Origin: a bacterium
Lineage (GTDB): Bacteria > Myxococcota_A > Polyangia > Nannocystales > Nannocystaceae
Direction of reading: 5' to 3'
Length of the DNA stretch: 64,000 nucleotides
Assembly: GCA_024742475.1 (NCBI GenBank)
Contig: JANSYI010000021.1
Span: 103,768 to 167,767, forward strand
This document shows positions 54,257 through 63,053 of this stretch, one piece after another. The translations under genes and the position numbers were made by a program. A model generated the notes under the pieces. The model made no database searches. It had not been told where the DNA came from and saw nothing but the letters and a program-made list of their open reading frames with translations. Numbering within the stretch: position 1 is the first letter of the stretch; each line of letters opens with the position of its first letter.

Positions 54257-54844
54257 CTATCCGATGTGAATCTGATCGCCGTCGGCTTTGACGAGGGCGC
54301 GGCCCTCGATCATCGTGTGCTCGCCGCCCAGGCACAGGGTGTTCTGCGCGCGATGGTCGAGATCGCGTGCAGTGAGTTGGTCGAGCCCGTCGACGGTGCG
54401 CTGGCTCGTCTGGGCGTGCGAGGTGAAGTGGTCCACGACGCGCTCGAGGACCGAGCCGACCATCGTGCGCTTGGTGACGTGGCTGACCGCCGTCTTGGCG
54501 AAGAGCGACAGCTCGGCGAGCGCGGCGGTGGCCTTCGAGGCGCGCACGCGAATCTGTGGCACCTCGACCCCGAGCGAGCGCCCCGCCTTCAGCGTGACGT
54601 CGTCGCCGAGGTCGAGGGTCCGCGAGCTGCCCGGTTGCGCGCGCTCGAGGACCGCGGTGATGAAGCAGTCGTCGCCTTCGCGCACGAACCAAATGCGGTC
54701 GCCCACGCAGGGGAGGAGGTGACAGCTCGCAGCCCGGCGGGCGGGGCCGTCGACGCCATCGAGCAGCCACGTGTCCTCGATGCTGCCCGTGATGCGGGCC
54801 ATGCCCTGCTGTACTCGTGTGCGGATGGGGAGTGTCGGCTTCAT
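54257..54844 (-). CDS. DUF3540 domain protein of the VgrG module
   Basis: 195 residues. Begins MKPTLPIRTRVQQGMARITG and contains LLPCVGDRIWFVREGDDCFI, GDDVTLKAGRSLGVEVPQIR and a C-terminal TLCLGGEHTMIEGRALVKADG with a final HIG. This beta-rich layout is the DUF3540 family found in DUF2169/DUF4150-containing T6SS clusters; the exact role is unknown, possibly a spike or adaptor component. ATG 54844 lies 3 bp after the pentapeptide gene stop, indicating a tight operon. Confidence 0.82.
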   Translation of the reverse strand: MKPTLPIRTRVQQGMARITGSIEDTWLLDGVDGPARRAASCHLLPCVGDRIWFVREGDDCFITAVLERAQPGSSRTLDLGDDVTLKAGRSLGVEVPQIRVRASKATAALAELSLFAKTAVSHVTKRTMVGSVLERVVDHFTSHAQTSQRTVDGLDQLTARDLDHRAQNTLCLGGEHTMIEGRALVKADGDQIHIG

Positions 54845-54846
54845 GG

Positions 54847-55929
54847 TCAGTACTTCGGAGTCCACTGCTGCGCGGCGCGGAGCTCGGGGTCGTCGGGGAG
54901 GGCCTGCGCCCGGCTGGGAATGACGGCGCCGCGGTCGTCGGCCGCGTGGAGGTTGGCGCGGAACATCGAGGCGCGCGTGAAGTCGGCGAGGCGGAGGTCG
55001 GCCTCGGAGAAGTCGGTGTAGGTGAGGTCTGTGCGGCTCAGCTGTGCGCCGTAGAGGACCGCGCGTTGCATCTGGGCTTGGCGGAGATTGCAGCCCGAGA
55101 GGTTGGCGCGATCGAGCCGCGCGCCCATGAACAACGCCTGCTCGAGCGTCGCGTTCTGCAGGTTGGCGTCGGCGGCGGCCGCGTCCAGGAACAACGCCCC
55201 CTTGGCGTGGGCCCGCGAGAGGTTGGCGCCGGTGAGGTCGGCGGCGGTGAAATTGGCTTGCTCGAGGTCGGATCCAGTGAGGTCGGCGCCGGCCAGGTTG
55301 GCCTCGCTGCACTGGCACGCCCGCAAGCTCATGCCGGCCAGCGTCATGCCCGAGAGGTTGGCACCGACGAGGATCGTGCCCTGCATGCGGACGCCCTCGA
55401 GCTGCACGCTGCGAAGGTCTGCCCGCAGCAAGACCGTCTGGTCGAGCACACATCCCCGCAGCACGATCCCCTCGAGCGAGCTGTCGAGAAAGGCGGTTCG
55501 CTGCAGGTTTGCGCCGACGAAGAGCGCCCCATCGAGCGTGCTCTCCACGAGTCGGCCGATCCGGCAGTCGGCGTCACGCAGGTCGAGGCCAGGCGCGCGG
55601 CACTGCGCAATGCTGGTCCCAACGCACCGGGCCCCCGAGAGGTTTGCGCGCGAGAGGTCGCAGCCGACGAAGGAGGCGTGCTGAAGGTTTGCGCCCGCGA
55701 GGTTGGCGTGGGTGAAGTCGCAGCTCACGAAGCGGCTCTCGCGGAGGTCGGCGTCACGGAGGTCGACGGCCCGCAGGGTGCTCTGGGTGATGGTGGCTCC
55801 CCCTGCTGCGGCGCCGCGAAAGTCGGCCTCGGCATAGTCGACGTCGTGGCACGGGCGGCCTCGATGCACGTGGGCGGAGAGTTCGGCTGCGGTGCTCGGC
55901 ACGGGGTCGTCGGGCACGAAGGGCTTCAT
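54847..55929 (-). CDS. Pentapeptide-repeat protein of the VgrG module
   Basis: 360 residues, made almost wholly of pentapeptide repeats A(D/N)LxX from about residue 45 to 335: AVDLRDADLRESRFVSCDF, NLAGANLQHASFVGCDLSRA, NLSGMTLAGMSLRACQCSEA, DLEQANFTAADLTGANLSRA. These fold into a right-handed quadrilateral beta helix. The N-terminus (MKPFVPDDPVPSTAAELSAH) is like the end of a loading element. In T6SS loci such proteins accompany DUF2169/DUF4150 genes; their function is unresolved, and gyrase-mimic roles exist only for other pentapeptide families. ATG 55929 overlaps the upstream stop. Confidence 0.85.
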   Translation of the reverse strand: MKPFVPDDPVPSTAAELSAHVHRGRPCHDVDYAEADFRGAAAGGATITQSTLRAVDLRDADLRESRFVSCDFTHANLAGANLQHASFVGCDLSRANLSGARCVGTSIAQCRAPGLDLRDADCRIGRLVESTLDGALFVGANLQRTAFLDSSLEGIVLRGCVLDQTVLLRADLRSVQLEGVRMQGTILVGANLSGMTLAGMSLRACQCSEANLAGADLTGSDLEQANFTAADLTGANLSRAHAKGALFLDAAAADANLQNATLEQALFMGARLDRANLSGCNLRQAQMQRAVLYGAQLSRTDLTYTDFSEADLRLADFTRASMFRANLHAADDRGAVIPSRAQALPDDPELRAAQQWTPKY

Positions 55930-58649
55930 TGCGCGGCCTCCTCGCGGACCCTGCGGGGATGGATGCGAACCTTGGTGAGCAGCGCGTCGTCGAGCTTGAC
56001 CGCTGCGTTGGTCCGTACGCGCGCCATGTCGGCGGCGTAGAGGTTGGCGCCGCGAAGATCGGCGTTTTCGATGGTGGCGCGCGCGAGGCTGGCCTGCATG
56101 AGGTTGATGGCGATCATCTCGGCGTGTCGCAGGTTCGCGACGTCGAAACGCGCGCGCTTGGCCGAGGCGCGATAGAGCTTGGCGTGCTCGAGGTCGCACT
56201 CGGTCAAGTCGGCGTCGTCGAGCTGCGCCTTGCGGAGATCGGCGCCCCGCATGCGGAGGCCGCGGAAGTTGGCCTTTCTCAAGCTGGCTTCGACGAACAC
56301 GGCACCCTCGAAGCGGCTCTCCTCGACGGCACGAGCGCCCTCGAGCACGCTCCCGGCGAGGTTCACCTCGCGCAGGTCGCTCTTGACGAAGGTGCAACCC
56401 CTCAGGCTCGCGTCGGCGAAGTTGCAGGTACGCAGGTCGAGCTCGAGGAAGCAGGTCTCGTCGAAGGTGGCGCCCTCGAAGGTGACGCGCTCGAACGTCA
56501 CGCCGAGCAGCTGGAGCTTGGGGGCTTCCATGCGCTCGCCGTCGCAGTCGACGAACGACGCGTCGCGAAGGTCCGCGCCTTCGAGGATGACCCCGCGAAA
56601 CCGGGACCCGTGCAGTCGAGCGCCGACCAGGTTCGCTCCGTCGAGCCGGGCGCTGTCGAGCACGGACTGTACGAGCTGCGCCTTGCCGAGGTTGGCGCGG
56701 CGCAGGGAGGCGCGATCGAGCCGGGCCCGGTCGATCTTGGCGTGGGCCAGGACCGCGTCGTCGAGGTTTGCGCCTCGAAGGTCGGACTCGGTGAAGTCGG
56801 CGGACTCGAACAATCCCCCGGACAAGTCGGCACCGCGCAGGTCGAGGTTGCGCAGGACGGCGCCGGTGAAGTCTTCGTTGCGAAAGCCAGCCCCAGCGGC
56901 GAGGCACTGCTCGAACCGCACCAGGGCCTCCCCGCCGGGCCGCCCGTCGAGCCGGCGCGCTGGCGACTGGAGGTGCGCCGTCTTGCGGTAGCCGTCGACG
57001 AGCTTGGCCTCGGCGGCCTTCCAGTGCTCGTACTGCGCCGGGTCGTCCAGCACCGCTTCGAGCGCGTCGTCGATCGTGCCGGACATTCGCGCTCTCATCG
57101 CGAGCGCCTCGAGTGCTTGTTTCTGGGCGTCGGCGCGGAAGGTGGGCGGTCCGCCTCCAACCTCGCTGACCGCCTCGCGCATGGCGTCCGCGTCGAGGTC
57201 GGTGGGGAGGCCCTCCATGACCTCTGCGGCCTGGGCGAGCAGCTCCGTCCGCATCGACTGCGCCTTGGCCTGCTCCTCGGCGAGCGTCGCCCGCTTCTGT
57301 GCGAGCAGCGCGGGCAGCTCGTCGAGGGTGGGCTGAGCCTCGGGCGGCGGGGGCGGTTCGAGTCCGTACTCGGCGGGGTCGATGCCTTGGGCCTCGAGGT
57401 GAGCAAGGGCGGAGGCGAAGAGCTCCTCGCGCTGCCGCTGCCCATTGTCGATCGGCAGGCCTTGGGGGGTGTAGAGGTCCTCATCGCCGACCACCTCGGC
57501 CGCGAGCCCCTCGGGCAGGAGGTCACGGTCGCGTAGGGACGCGAGCGCACCGAACTCCTCGTCGAGACGGTCCGCCATCACACGTGCGTAGTGAGAGCGC
57601 GCCTTGGGGGTGTCCGGTGTTTCGGCGGCGATCATCAGCTTGACGATGTCGGCCGCTTCCTCCTCGGCGACGTCGACCGCACCCGAAAAGGCGAGCACGA
57701 CCCGCTCCTCGTTGGGGAAGAACCACAGCGTACGAAGCTCGAGGGCGACGTCTTCGAGTGCGTCCTCCTCGGCAACCGGCGCCCGCGAGGCTTCGGTCCG
57801 CGCGTGGGCGGATGGGCGGTCATCTCCCCGGCGATGGGACCGAACGACGAAGGCGCGGGCGCACAGGTTGGGGAGGCGGCCTTCGACGACCTCGCGGGTG
57901 GGGTGCATGTTGGTGAAGCGAAACGCCTCCCCCGGTGTCCAGGCCGCCGCGCGCTGCTGATCCCGAGGCGCGACGTTGTGCAGCCCCCAGTCCACGTCGG
58001 TGGGGTGGCCCGGAAAGTCGTTCTCGAGCCAGGCCTGGTCGTGCGTGCCGGCGAGCGTCCGTCTCTGCGGCCAGCTGATGTCGATGGGTCCGAACCCCCC
58101 TGGCATCGGCGTGTCGTCGATGCTGCCGACCTGTTCGTCGGGGCGTTCGAGGTTGGGGAGCGGCACGGCAGCAGGGTTGCTCTGCGGGCCGGGCGTCTCG
58201 AGCTCGATCGGCTCGGTGCCCTTGCCCCGTGGGTTCTGTGCGACGCGCGGGCCACCGTAGGCCGCGTGCCAGCCCAAGCGCAGCGACGTCAGCGGGACCG
58301 CGTCGGTCGGAGTTCGGCCCGCCCAGACCCGGTCTCCGTGCACGACGAGGTCCTTGTGCAGGTCGCCGACCTCGGCGCGAACGGGAAAGCTCGGCACCGC
58401 GCGCCCCATCGGCGCGTACGCGGTGGCATGCACGAGGTACTCGGCCCGGACCTTGGGAATCGTCGCGTCGAGGGTGCCTTCGTCTCCCATCGCCTCAGCG
58501 ATGAACCTCCACAGGTCTTGCTCGGGTAGCAGCGCCGCGTCGCCCCGCATGGGTACGGAGGCGAGCACGCAGACGCCGAGCTTGAAGCTGCGCTCGTGCT
58601 CGAAGCACCGCGTGAGCAGGCTCAGCGTCGTGGGCTTGAAGACCTTCAT
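55926..58649 (-). CDS. DUF2169 adaptor fused to pentapeptide repeats
   Basis: 907 residues. The N-terminal ~310 residues are DUF2169: MKVFKPTTLSLLTRCFEHER, SLRLGWHAAYGGPRVAQNPRG, PMPGGFGPIDISWPQRR and WLENDFPGHPTDVDWGLHNV. The family is associated with PAAR-like effectors, where members act as adaptor chaperones. The middle (~400-600) is helical and coiled (LAQKRATLAEEQAKAQSMRT). From ~670 to the end are about 45 pentapeptide repeats (DLRGADLSGGLFESADFTES). The fusion of a loading adaptor to a long beta helix is notable. The ATG overlaps the last base of the vgrG stop (TAATG); the stop overlaps the next ATG. Confidence 0.87.
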   Translation of the reverse strand: MKVFKPTTLSLLTRCFEHERSFKLGVCVLASVPMRGDAALLPEQDLWRFIAEAMGDEGTLDATIPKVRAEYLVHATAYAPMGRAVPSFPVRAEVGDLHKDLVVHGDRVWAGRTPTDAVPLTSLRLGWHAAYGGPRVAQNPRGKGTEPIELETPGPQSNPAAVPLPNLERPDEQVGSIDDTPMPGGFGPIDISWPQRRTLAGTHDQAWLENDFPGHPTDVDWGLHNVAPRDQQRAAAWTPGEAFRFTNMHPTREVVEGRLPNLCARAFVVRSHRRGDDRPSAHARTEASRAPVAEEDALEDVALELRTLWFFPNEERVVLAFSGAVDVAEEEAADIVKLMIAAETPDTPKARSHYARVMADRLDEEFGALASLRDRDLLPEGLAAEVVGDEDLYTPQGLPIDNGQRQREELFASALAHLEAQGIDPAEYGLEPPPPPEAQPTLDELPALLAQKRATLAEEQAKAQSMRTELLAQAAEVMEGLPTDLDADAMREAVSEVGGGPPTFRADAQKQALEALAMRARMSGTIDDALEAVLDDPAQYEHWKAAEAKLVDGYRKTAHLQSPARRLDGRPGGEALVRFEQCLAAGAGFRNEDFTGAVLRNLDLRGADLSGGLFESADFTESDLRGANLDDAVLAHAKIDRARLDRASLRRANLGKAQLVQSVLDSARLDGANLVGARLHGSRFRGVILEGADLRDASFVDCDGERMEAPKLQLLGVTFERVTFEGATFDETCFLELDLRTCNFADASLRGCTFVKSDLREVNLAGSVLEGARAVEESRFEGAVFVEASLRKANFRGLRMRGADLRKAQLDDADLTECDLEHAKLYRASAKRARFDVANLRHAEMIAINLMQASLARATIENADLRGANLYAADMARVRTNAAVKLDDALLTKVRIHPRRVREEAAQ

Positions 58650-60967
58650 TACAGGAGCATCGTGATGGCGGAGGTCCAGACGTTCGTAGCGGCGGTCTTG
58701 ATGCTGGTGCCCGCCGTCTTCAGGTCGCAGCCGACCTTCTCGTCCCCCACGCCCTTGGCTGCGAGGTCGACCCCGTTGGCCGCCAAGTTCACCCCGTTGA
58801 CGGCCGTGCTGACGACCCCGAAGTCCGTCTTGAGGATGGTACCGCCGAGCGAGTATCCGACCAGGCTCGTCGCTTGGCCGTTGACCGTGCCCGAGGTGGC
58901 TGCGACCGAGAAGTAGTTGTTGTCGACGAGCGTGACCCCGGCCCCGGTGACCGTCAGCCCCGTCGGCGCCACGATGTCGCATCCGGCCGAGGTCGTCAGG
59001 GTGATGCCGCCGGTCGCCGAGAGCGAGTGGGTGCTGGGGGTCGTGGTCGAGATGGACCCGGTGGCGCTGGTGCTGTGCGCCCCGGCGGTGGTGTTGCTGT
59101 AGCTCCCGGCCACGTTCTCGTCGAGGTTGCCGGTGACGTCGAGCGCGGCGTTCCCGGTGATGGCGCGGTGCTCGTTGCCGCCGATGTCTTCGCGGACGTT
59201 GCCGGTCACCCTGCGCACTTCGTTGCCGCCGACGGTCTCGGTGTTGTCGACGTCCACCGTCAGCGTGCGACTTTGATGCACCGTGGTCGACTGATCGAGG
59301 TCGACCTCTTCGGTCTGGTTGCCGTGCACGGTGTTGCTCTGATCGTTGCCCACGTCGGTGGCGTGGTCGTTGAGCACATCTTCGCGCAAGTCCTTCTGCG
59401 CGCGCATGTACACCTCTTCGCTCCCGCCCGCGTCTTCGAAGCTCAGCTCGTTGTAACCGCCGGTCGCGCCCGTGCTCTGTGTCTTGAGGACGGTGCGGGT
59501 CTTGTTCGCGTCGAGCTCGTAGGGCGGGTCGTGCGTCCCATTGTACAGGCAGCCGGTCACCACCGGCCGGTCGGGGTCACCATCGATGAAGGAGACGACG
59601 ACCTCCATGCCCACGCGCGGCAGGAACATGGCGCCCCAGCCGTTGCCCGCGAGGGACTGCATCACGCGGAGGTAACACGACGTGCCCGCGTTCGAGACCG
59701 CCGCGGTGTCCCAATGGAACTGGACCTTGATGCGGCCGTGCGGGTCGGTGTGAATCTCCTCCCCATCGTTGCCGACGACGGTGGCGGTTTGAATGCCGTG
59801 AATGCGCGGCTTGGCGTGCGCGCGATCCGGCCGCCAGGTGACGCCGGCAGGCAGCGTTCGAAAGTCGTTTTCATACTCTGCGCGCTTGCCCTTGCCCAGC
59901 CGACCCCATCGATGCACGACGTGCGTGCAGACGTAGGTGGCGTCGAGGGCCTCATCGGGGTGCTCGCTCAGCGAGATGCGCACGCCGGGCCGCATGAGGA
60001 TGGCCACCGATGCACCGCGTCCGACCGCGGCATCGCGGCGTTGTCGCTCTCGCGCGACGGCGTTGAATGCAGTCAACCGGTCGATGTCGATCGCGGCGGA
60101 GCGTTCTCCCAGGGATGCGGCGGGCTCGTCGCGATCGACCACCACGCGTTCGGGGGCGCGGGTGGCCCCGTCGACGGGGCGGTCGAGGTCGTCGTGCTGC
60201 GACGCGTCCGTGTTGGAGATGAGCGCCACCGAACCCGGAGCTCGCCAGTCGAACACCTGAACCGCCGCCGTGGTCGGCCGCACGCGCGAGAGCAGCTCGT
60301 AGCCCCACGCATACTCGGCGCCGTCGGTCTCGATCTCCTCTTCGCCCCGTACGGGCAGCACGCCATCGGTGTTGCTGACCGACTCGAGCGTTCCGAAGCT
60401 CGAGATGTCGTCGAAGAGCACGACGGCTTCGGCGGAGCCGCTGTGGTCGAACAGATATCCGATGCCGTGCGCTTGCAGCAGGCGCTCCACGAACGCCTGG
60501 TCGGTCTCATCGAGCTGCACCGTGTACTCGAGCAGCGGATAGGTCGCCGTGAGGTGGGAGGTGTCGAGCTGGCGTCCGTACTCCGCCAGCGCGTCCTTCG
60601 CGACGGCGCCCACGATCTCGACCACGGTCATCTCCTGAAAGATGCGCGCGGACTTGCGCTGGCCCAGGGCGCACCACGCCGGCCGCACCTCGAGGGTCAT
60701 CGCGCGTTTGTCGACGTTGGGTGCCGACCCCTCCGTCACGGCCACGACGATGCCGTGAACGTCTCGGGAGAGCGTCGCGCGTTCGATGAGCACCGTGACC
60801 GGCTCGCCGAGCAGGCTGCCGGGTTCGAACCCGTGGTCGTCGACGCAGACCTCGAGCCGCATCTCGAAGGGGGCGTCCAGACGTTCGTCGAGTTTGAACC
60901 CCGTCGTCCGAAACTCGTTGGCCAGGTTGTCAGCGTCGAAGGAGATCGAAACGGAAGGCAGGCTCAT
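58649..60967 (-). CDS. vgrG: Type VI secretion spike protein VgrG (TssI)
   Basis: 772 residues. The gp27-like N-terminus: FRTTGFKLDERLDAPFEMRL, FQEMTVVEIVGAVAKDALAE, TVQLDETDQAFVERLLQAHG and IGYLFDH. The gp5 OB fold: ATVVGNDGEEIHTDPHGRIK, VQFHWD, CYLRVMQSLAGNGWGAMFLP, RVGMEVVVSFIDGDPDRPVV and TGCLYN. The spike beta helix then has repeated VxGNxxxxV units (TVHGNQTEEVDLDQSTTVHQ). The last ~40 residues (IKTAATNVWTSAITMLL) are short and hydrophobic, with no toxin domain. First gene of a five-gene operon; no tss core genes are nearby, so the machine must be encoded elsewhere. Confidence 0.94.
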   Translation of the reverse strand: MSLPSVSISFDADNLANEFRTTGFKLDERLDAPFEMRLEVCVDDHGFEPGSLLGEPVTVLIERATLSRDVHGIVVAVTEGSAPNVDKRAMTLEVRPAWCALGQRKSARIFQEMTVVEIVGAVAKDALAEYGRQLDTSHLTATYPLLEYTVQLDETDQAFVERLLQAHGIGYLFDHSGSAEAVVLFDDISSFGTLESVSNTDGVLPVRGEEEIETDGAEYAWGYELLSRVRPTTAAVQVFDWRAPGSVALISNTDASQHDDLDRPVDGATRAPERVVVDRDEPAASLGERSAAIDIDRLTAFNAVARERQRRDAAVGRGASVAILMRPGVRISLSEHPDEALDATYVCTHVVHRWGRLGKGKRAEYENDFRTLPAGVTWRPDRAHAKPRIHGIQTATVVGNDGEEIHTDPHGRIKVQFHWDTAAVSNAGTSCYLRVMQSLAGNGWGAMFLPRVGMEVVVSFIDGDPDRPVVTGCLYNGTHDPPYELDANKTRTVLKTQSTGATGGYNELSFEDAGGSEEVYMRAQKDLREDVLNDHATDVGNDQSNTVHGNQTEEVDLDQSTTVHQSRTLTVDVDNTETVGGNEVRRVTGNVREDIGGNEHRAITGNAALDVTGNLDENVAGSYSNTTAGAHSTSATGSISTTTPSTHSLSATGGITLTTSAGCDIVAPTGLTVTGAGVTLVDNNYFSVAATSGTVNGQATSLVGYSLGGTILKTDFGVVSTAVNGVNLAANGVDLAAKGVGDEKVGCDLKTAGTSIKTAATNVWTSAITMLL

Positions 60968-60994
60968 ACGACGGCGGTTCCCCAGACAACGTCA

Positions 60995-61013
60995 ACCCGA
61001 TTGGCCATCGGGT
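60995..61013. promoter_or_regulatory. Small inverted repeat between HNH gene and vgrG
   Basis: ACCCGAT-TGGCC-ATCGGGT lies in the 90-bp gap between the HNH stop (61058) and the vgrG start (60967), followed by a direct repeat GTCAACGTCAAC. It could terminate HNH transcription or be an operator for the vgrG operon; no T-run is present. Confidence 0.35.
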
Positions 61014-61057
61014 CAACGTCAACGTGGTCACGCGAGGTGGCGAGTTCGGCCTGCCGA

Positions 61058-61567
61058 TCAGTGTAGCCAGTCTCGCCAGACCGCCGGGAGGGTGTTCTGT
61101 CCCTGATGGAACACTCTGGGCGCGAGCCAACGAGGGCGCGACGGCTTCGACTTCAGCGGCATCCCTGCCTCTTCGGGAGAGAGGCTGCCCTTCTTGCGGT
61201 TGCAGCGGACGCAGCACGCCACGATGTTCTTCCAGGTGGTGCGACCGCCGTGACATCGCGGGACGACGTGATCGAGGGTCAGATCGCGGTGGCGAAACTG
61301 CCCGTCGCAGTACTGGCAGCGGTATCCGTCTCGCAAGTACACGTTCTCACGCGAGAATCGGACGTACATCGGACGCACCTTGACCGACCGAACCAGCCGG
61401 ACCACCGCTGGCACCTCGAAATCACGGGTGACGGTGCGGGCCTTCCAGTCGTGGGCGGAGACGACCTCGACCTTGCCAGTGAACTGCATGCACAAGGCCC
61501 GCTGCCAAGGGATGACGCGAAGCGGTTGGTATCCCTGGTCCAACAGCAACGTATCTCGAACTGTCAT
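61058..61567 (-). CDS. HNH endonuclease-like protein
   Basis: 169 residues, cytoplasmic. Starts MTVRDTLLLDQGYQPLRVIP. The zinc/HNH finger is clear: NVYLRDGYRCQYCDGQFRHR, LTLDHVVPRCHGGRTTWKN and NIVACCVRCNRKKGSLSPEE, with two CxxC pairs (RCQYC, CVRC), the D-H pair and the final N. The architecture (QGYQPLR N-terminus plus HNH) is a widespread bacterial family, often a standalone chromosomal gene rather than a restriction enzyme. Upstream in-frame codons MRWDRTMTVRD are alternatives. Divergent from murF (55 bp) and directly upstream of the T6SS operon. Confidence 0.9.
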   Translation of the reverse strand: MTVRDTLLLDQGYQPLRVIPWQRALCMQFTGKVEVVSAHDWKARTVTRDFEVPAVVRLVRSVKVRPMYVRFSRENVYLRDGYRCQYCDGQFRHRDLTLDHVVPRCHGGRTTWKNIVACCVRCNRKKGSLSPEEAGMPLKSKPSRPRWLAPRVFHQGQNTLPAVWRDWLH

Positions 61568-61622
61568 TGTGCGATCCCATCTCACCGTAGCACGCAGATC
61601 GCCGTTCGCCCGCAAGGGGACG

Positions 61623-63053
61623 ATGTGTGTCTTGGGCAGACATGTTGTGCCCGGCGGCTTGGCGGCGCGATCCGATCTTGGTACTCGCGATGCCGTGCGA
61701 TGGACTCCCGAAGCGCTGGCTCGCGACGTCGGCGGAACCTTGATCCGAACCGCAGACCGCCCCATCGCCGGGGTGTTCATCGATTCGCGAGCACCCCTGG
61801 CGGGCGGGCTCTTCGTCCCCATCGTGGCGGACCGAGACGGACATGACTTCATCGGATCTGCGGTCGACGGCGGCGCCGCGGCCACCCTGGTGCAACGCGG
61901 CCGCGCGACGCCATCGGGGGCGATCTCGGTCATCGAGGTGGACGACACGCAAGCTGCGCTGACGCGGCTGGCCACGCGGCGGTGCGCGGGGTTTCACGCG
62001 CCGGTCGTCACCATCTCGGGCAGCAACGGCAAGACGACGACGCGCGCGATGGTGGCTGGCGTGCTGGAGTCCGCGCTGGCCTCGGTCCTGTGCACCCAGG
62101 GCAACCTCAACAACCACCTCGGCGTGCCCCTGACGGTGCTCGGGGAGCCTCACGAGCCGGACGCGATGGTCGTGGAGCTGGGCATGAGCGCGCCGGGCGA
62201 GAACGACGCTTTGGCCGCCATCGCGCGCCCGCAGATCCACGTGATCACCTCGGTCGCGCTCGAGCACCTCGAGTTCATGAAGAGCATCGAGGCCATCGCC
62301 GCCGCGGAGGCCGAGCCGATCGCGCGCGTGCGACCGGGCGGCTGCGTAGTCGCGCCGAGCGACGAGCCGCTGCTGGCCCCGCACCTCGCATCGGCCTCGG
62401 TCGACGTCCTCACGTTTGGCAACTCCGAGCGCTGCGACGTCCAGCTCCTCGAGGTGGTCGTGGGCGCGAAGACCTCCGCGACGATTCGGGTTGGCCCGCA
62501 TGCCCCGGTCTGCGTCGAGGTGCCGCTGTTTGGAGCCCACAACGCGCGCAACGCCGCTGCCGCCCTGGCAGTGGGGCACCGCTTGGGCCTCCCGCTCGAG
62601 GCCATGGTCGAGGCGCTCGCGTCGGTGCGGCCCGTGGGGGACCGGGGGCGCGCGGTCGAGTGGAACGGTCACTTGCTGATCGCCGACTGCTACAACTCCA
62701 ACCCAGGTTCGGTGGAGGCGGCGCTGAGTAGTCTGGCCAAGACGCCGACCAAGGGGCGCCGCGTCGCGGTCCTCGCCGACATGCTCGAGCTCGGGCCGAC
62801 CGAGGACGAGCTCCACACGCAGTCGGGGTCGCTGGCGGCGAGCCTGGGTGTCGACGTCGTGCTCGGCTTTGGTCCGCTCAGCCGCCACACCGTCGAGGCG
62901 GCCGCTGCGGCGGGTGTCGACGCGGAGCACTTCGAGACGATCGACGCCCTCGCGGCGGGTCTCGCGGTCGCGCTGGGTGAGCACGATGGGGTGGCGCTGC
63001 TCAAGGGCAGCCGCGGCATGAAGCTCGAGCGCGTGCTCGACGTGCTGGGCTAG
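61623..63053 (+). CDS. murF: UDP-N-acetylmuramoyl-tripeptide--D-alanyl-D-alanine ligase
   Basis: 476 residues, cytoplasmic ATP-dependent ligase adding D-Ala-D-Ala to UDP-MurNAc-tripeptide. N-terminal IAGVFIDSRAPLAGGLFVPI, P-loop VVTISGSNGKTTTRAMVAGV (133-140), CTQGNLNNHLGVPLTVL, VVELGMSAPGENDALAAIAR, HVITSVALEHLEFMKSIE, GAHNARNAAAALAVG, LIADCYNSNPGSVEAAL and RVAVLADMLELGPTEDELH. ATG 61623 is preceded by AAGGGGACG, a good ribosome-binding site. Orientation is opposite to mraY-murD-ftsW. The stop is overlapped by the convergent methyltransferase gene. Confidence 0.94.
   Translation: MCVLGRHVVPGGLAARSDLGTRDAVRWTPEALARDVGGTLIRTADRPIAGVFIDSRAPLAGGLFVPIVADRDGHDFIGSAVDGGAAATLVQRGRATPSGAISVIEVDDTQAALTRLATRRCAGFHAPVVTISGSNGKTTTRAMVAGVLESALASVLCTQGNLNNHLGVPLTVLGEPHEPDAMVVELGMSAPGENDALAAIARPQIHVITSVALEHLEFMKSIEAIAAAEAEPIARVRPGGCVVAPSDEPLLAPHLASASVDVLTFGNSERCDVQLLEVVVGAKTSATIRVGPHAPVCVEVPLFGAHNARNAAAALAVGHRLGLPLEAMVEALASVRPVGDRGRAVEWNGHLLIADCYNSNPGSVEAALSSLAKTPTKGRRVAVLADMLELGPTEDELHTQSGSLAASLGVDVVLGFGPLSRHTVEAAAAAGVDAEHFETIDALAAGLAVALGEHDGVALLKGSRGMKLERVLDVLG

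Noticed and set aside
60822..60840. GGGTTCGAACCC resembling a tRNA T-loop
   Set aside because: It lies inside vgrG coding sequence and no acceptor, D or anticodon arms can be placed around it.
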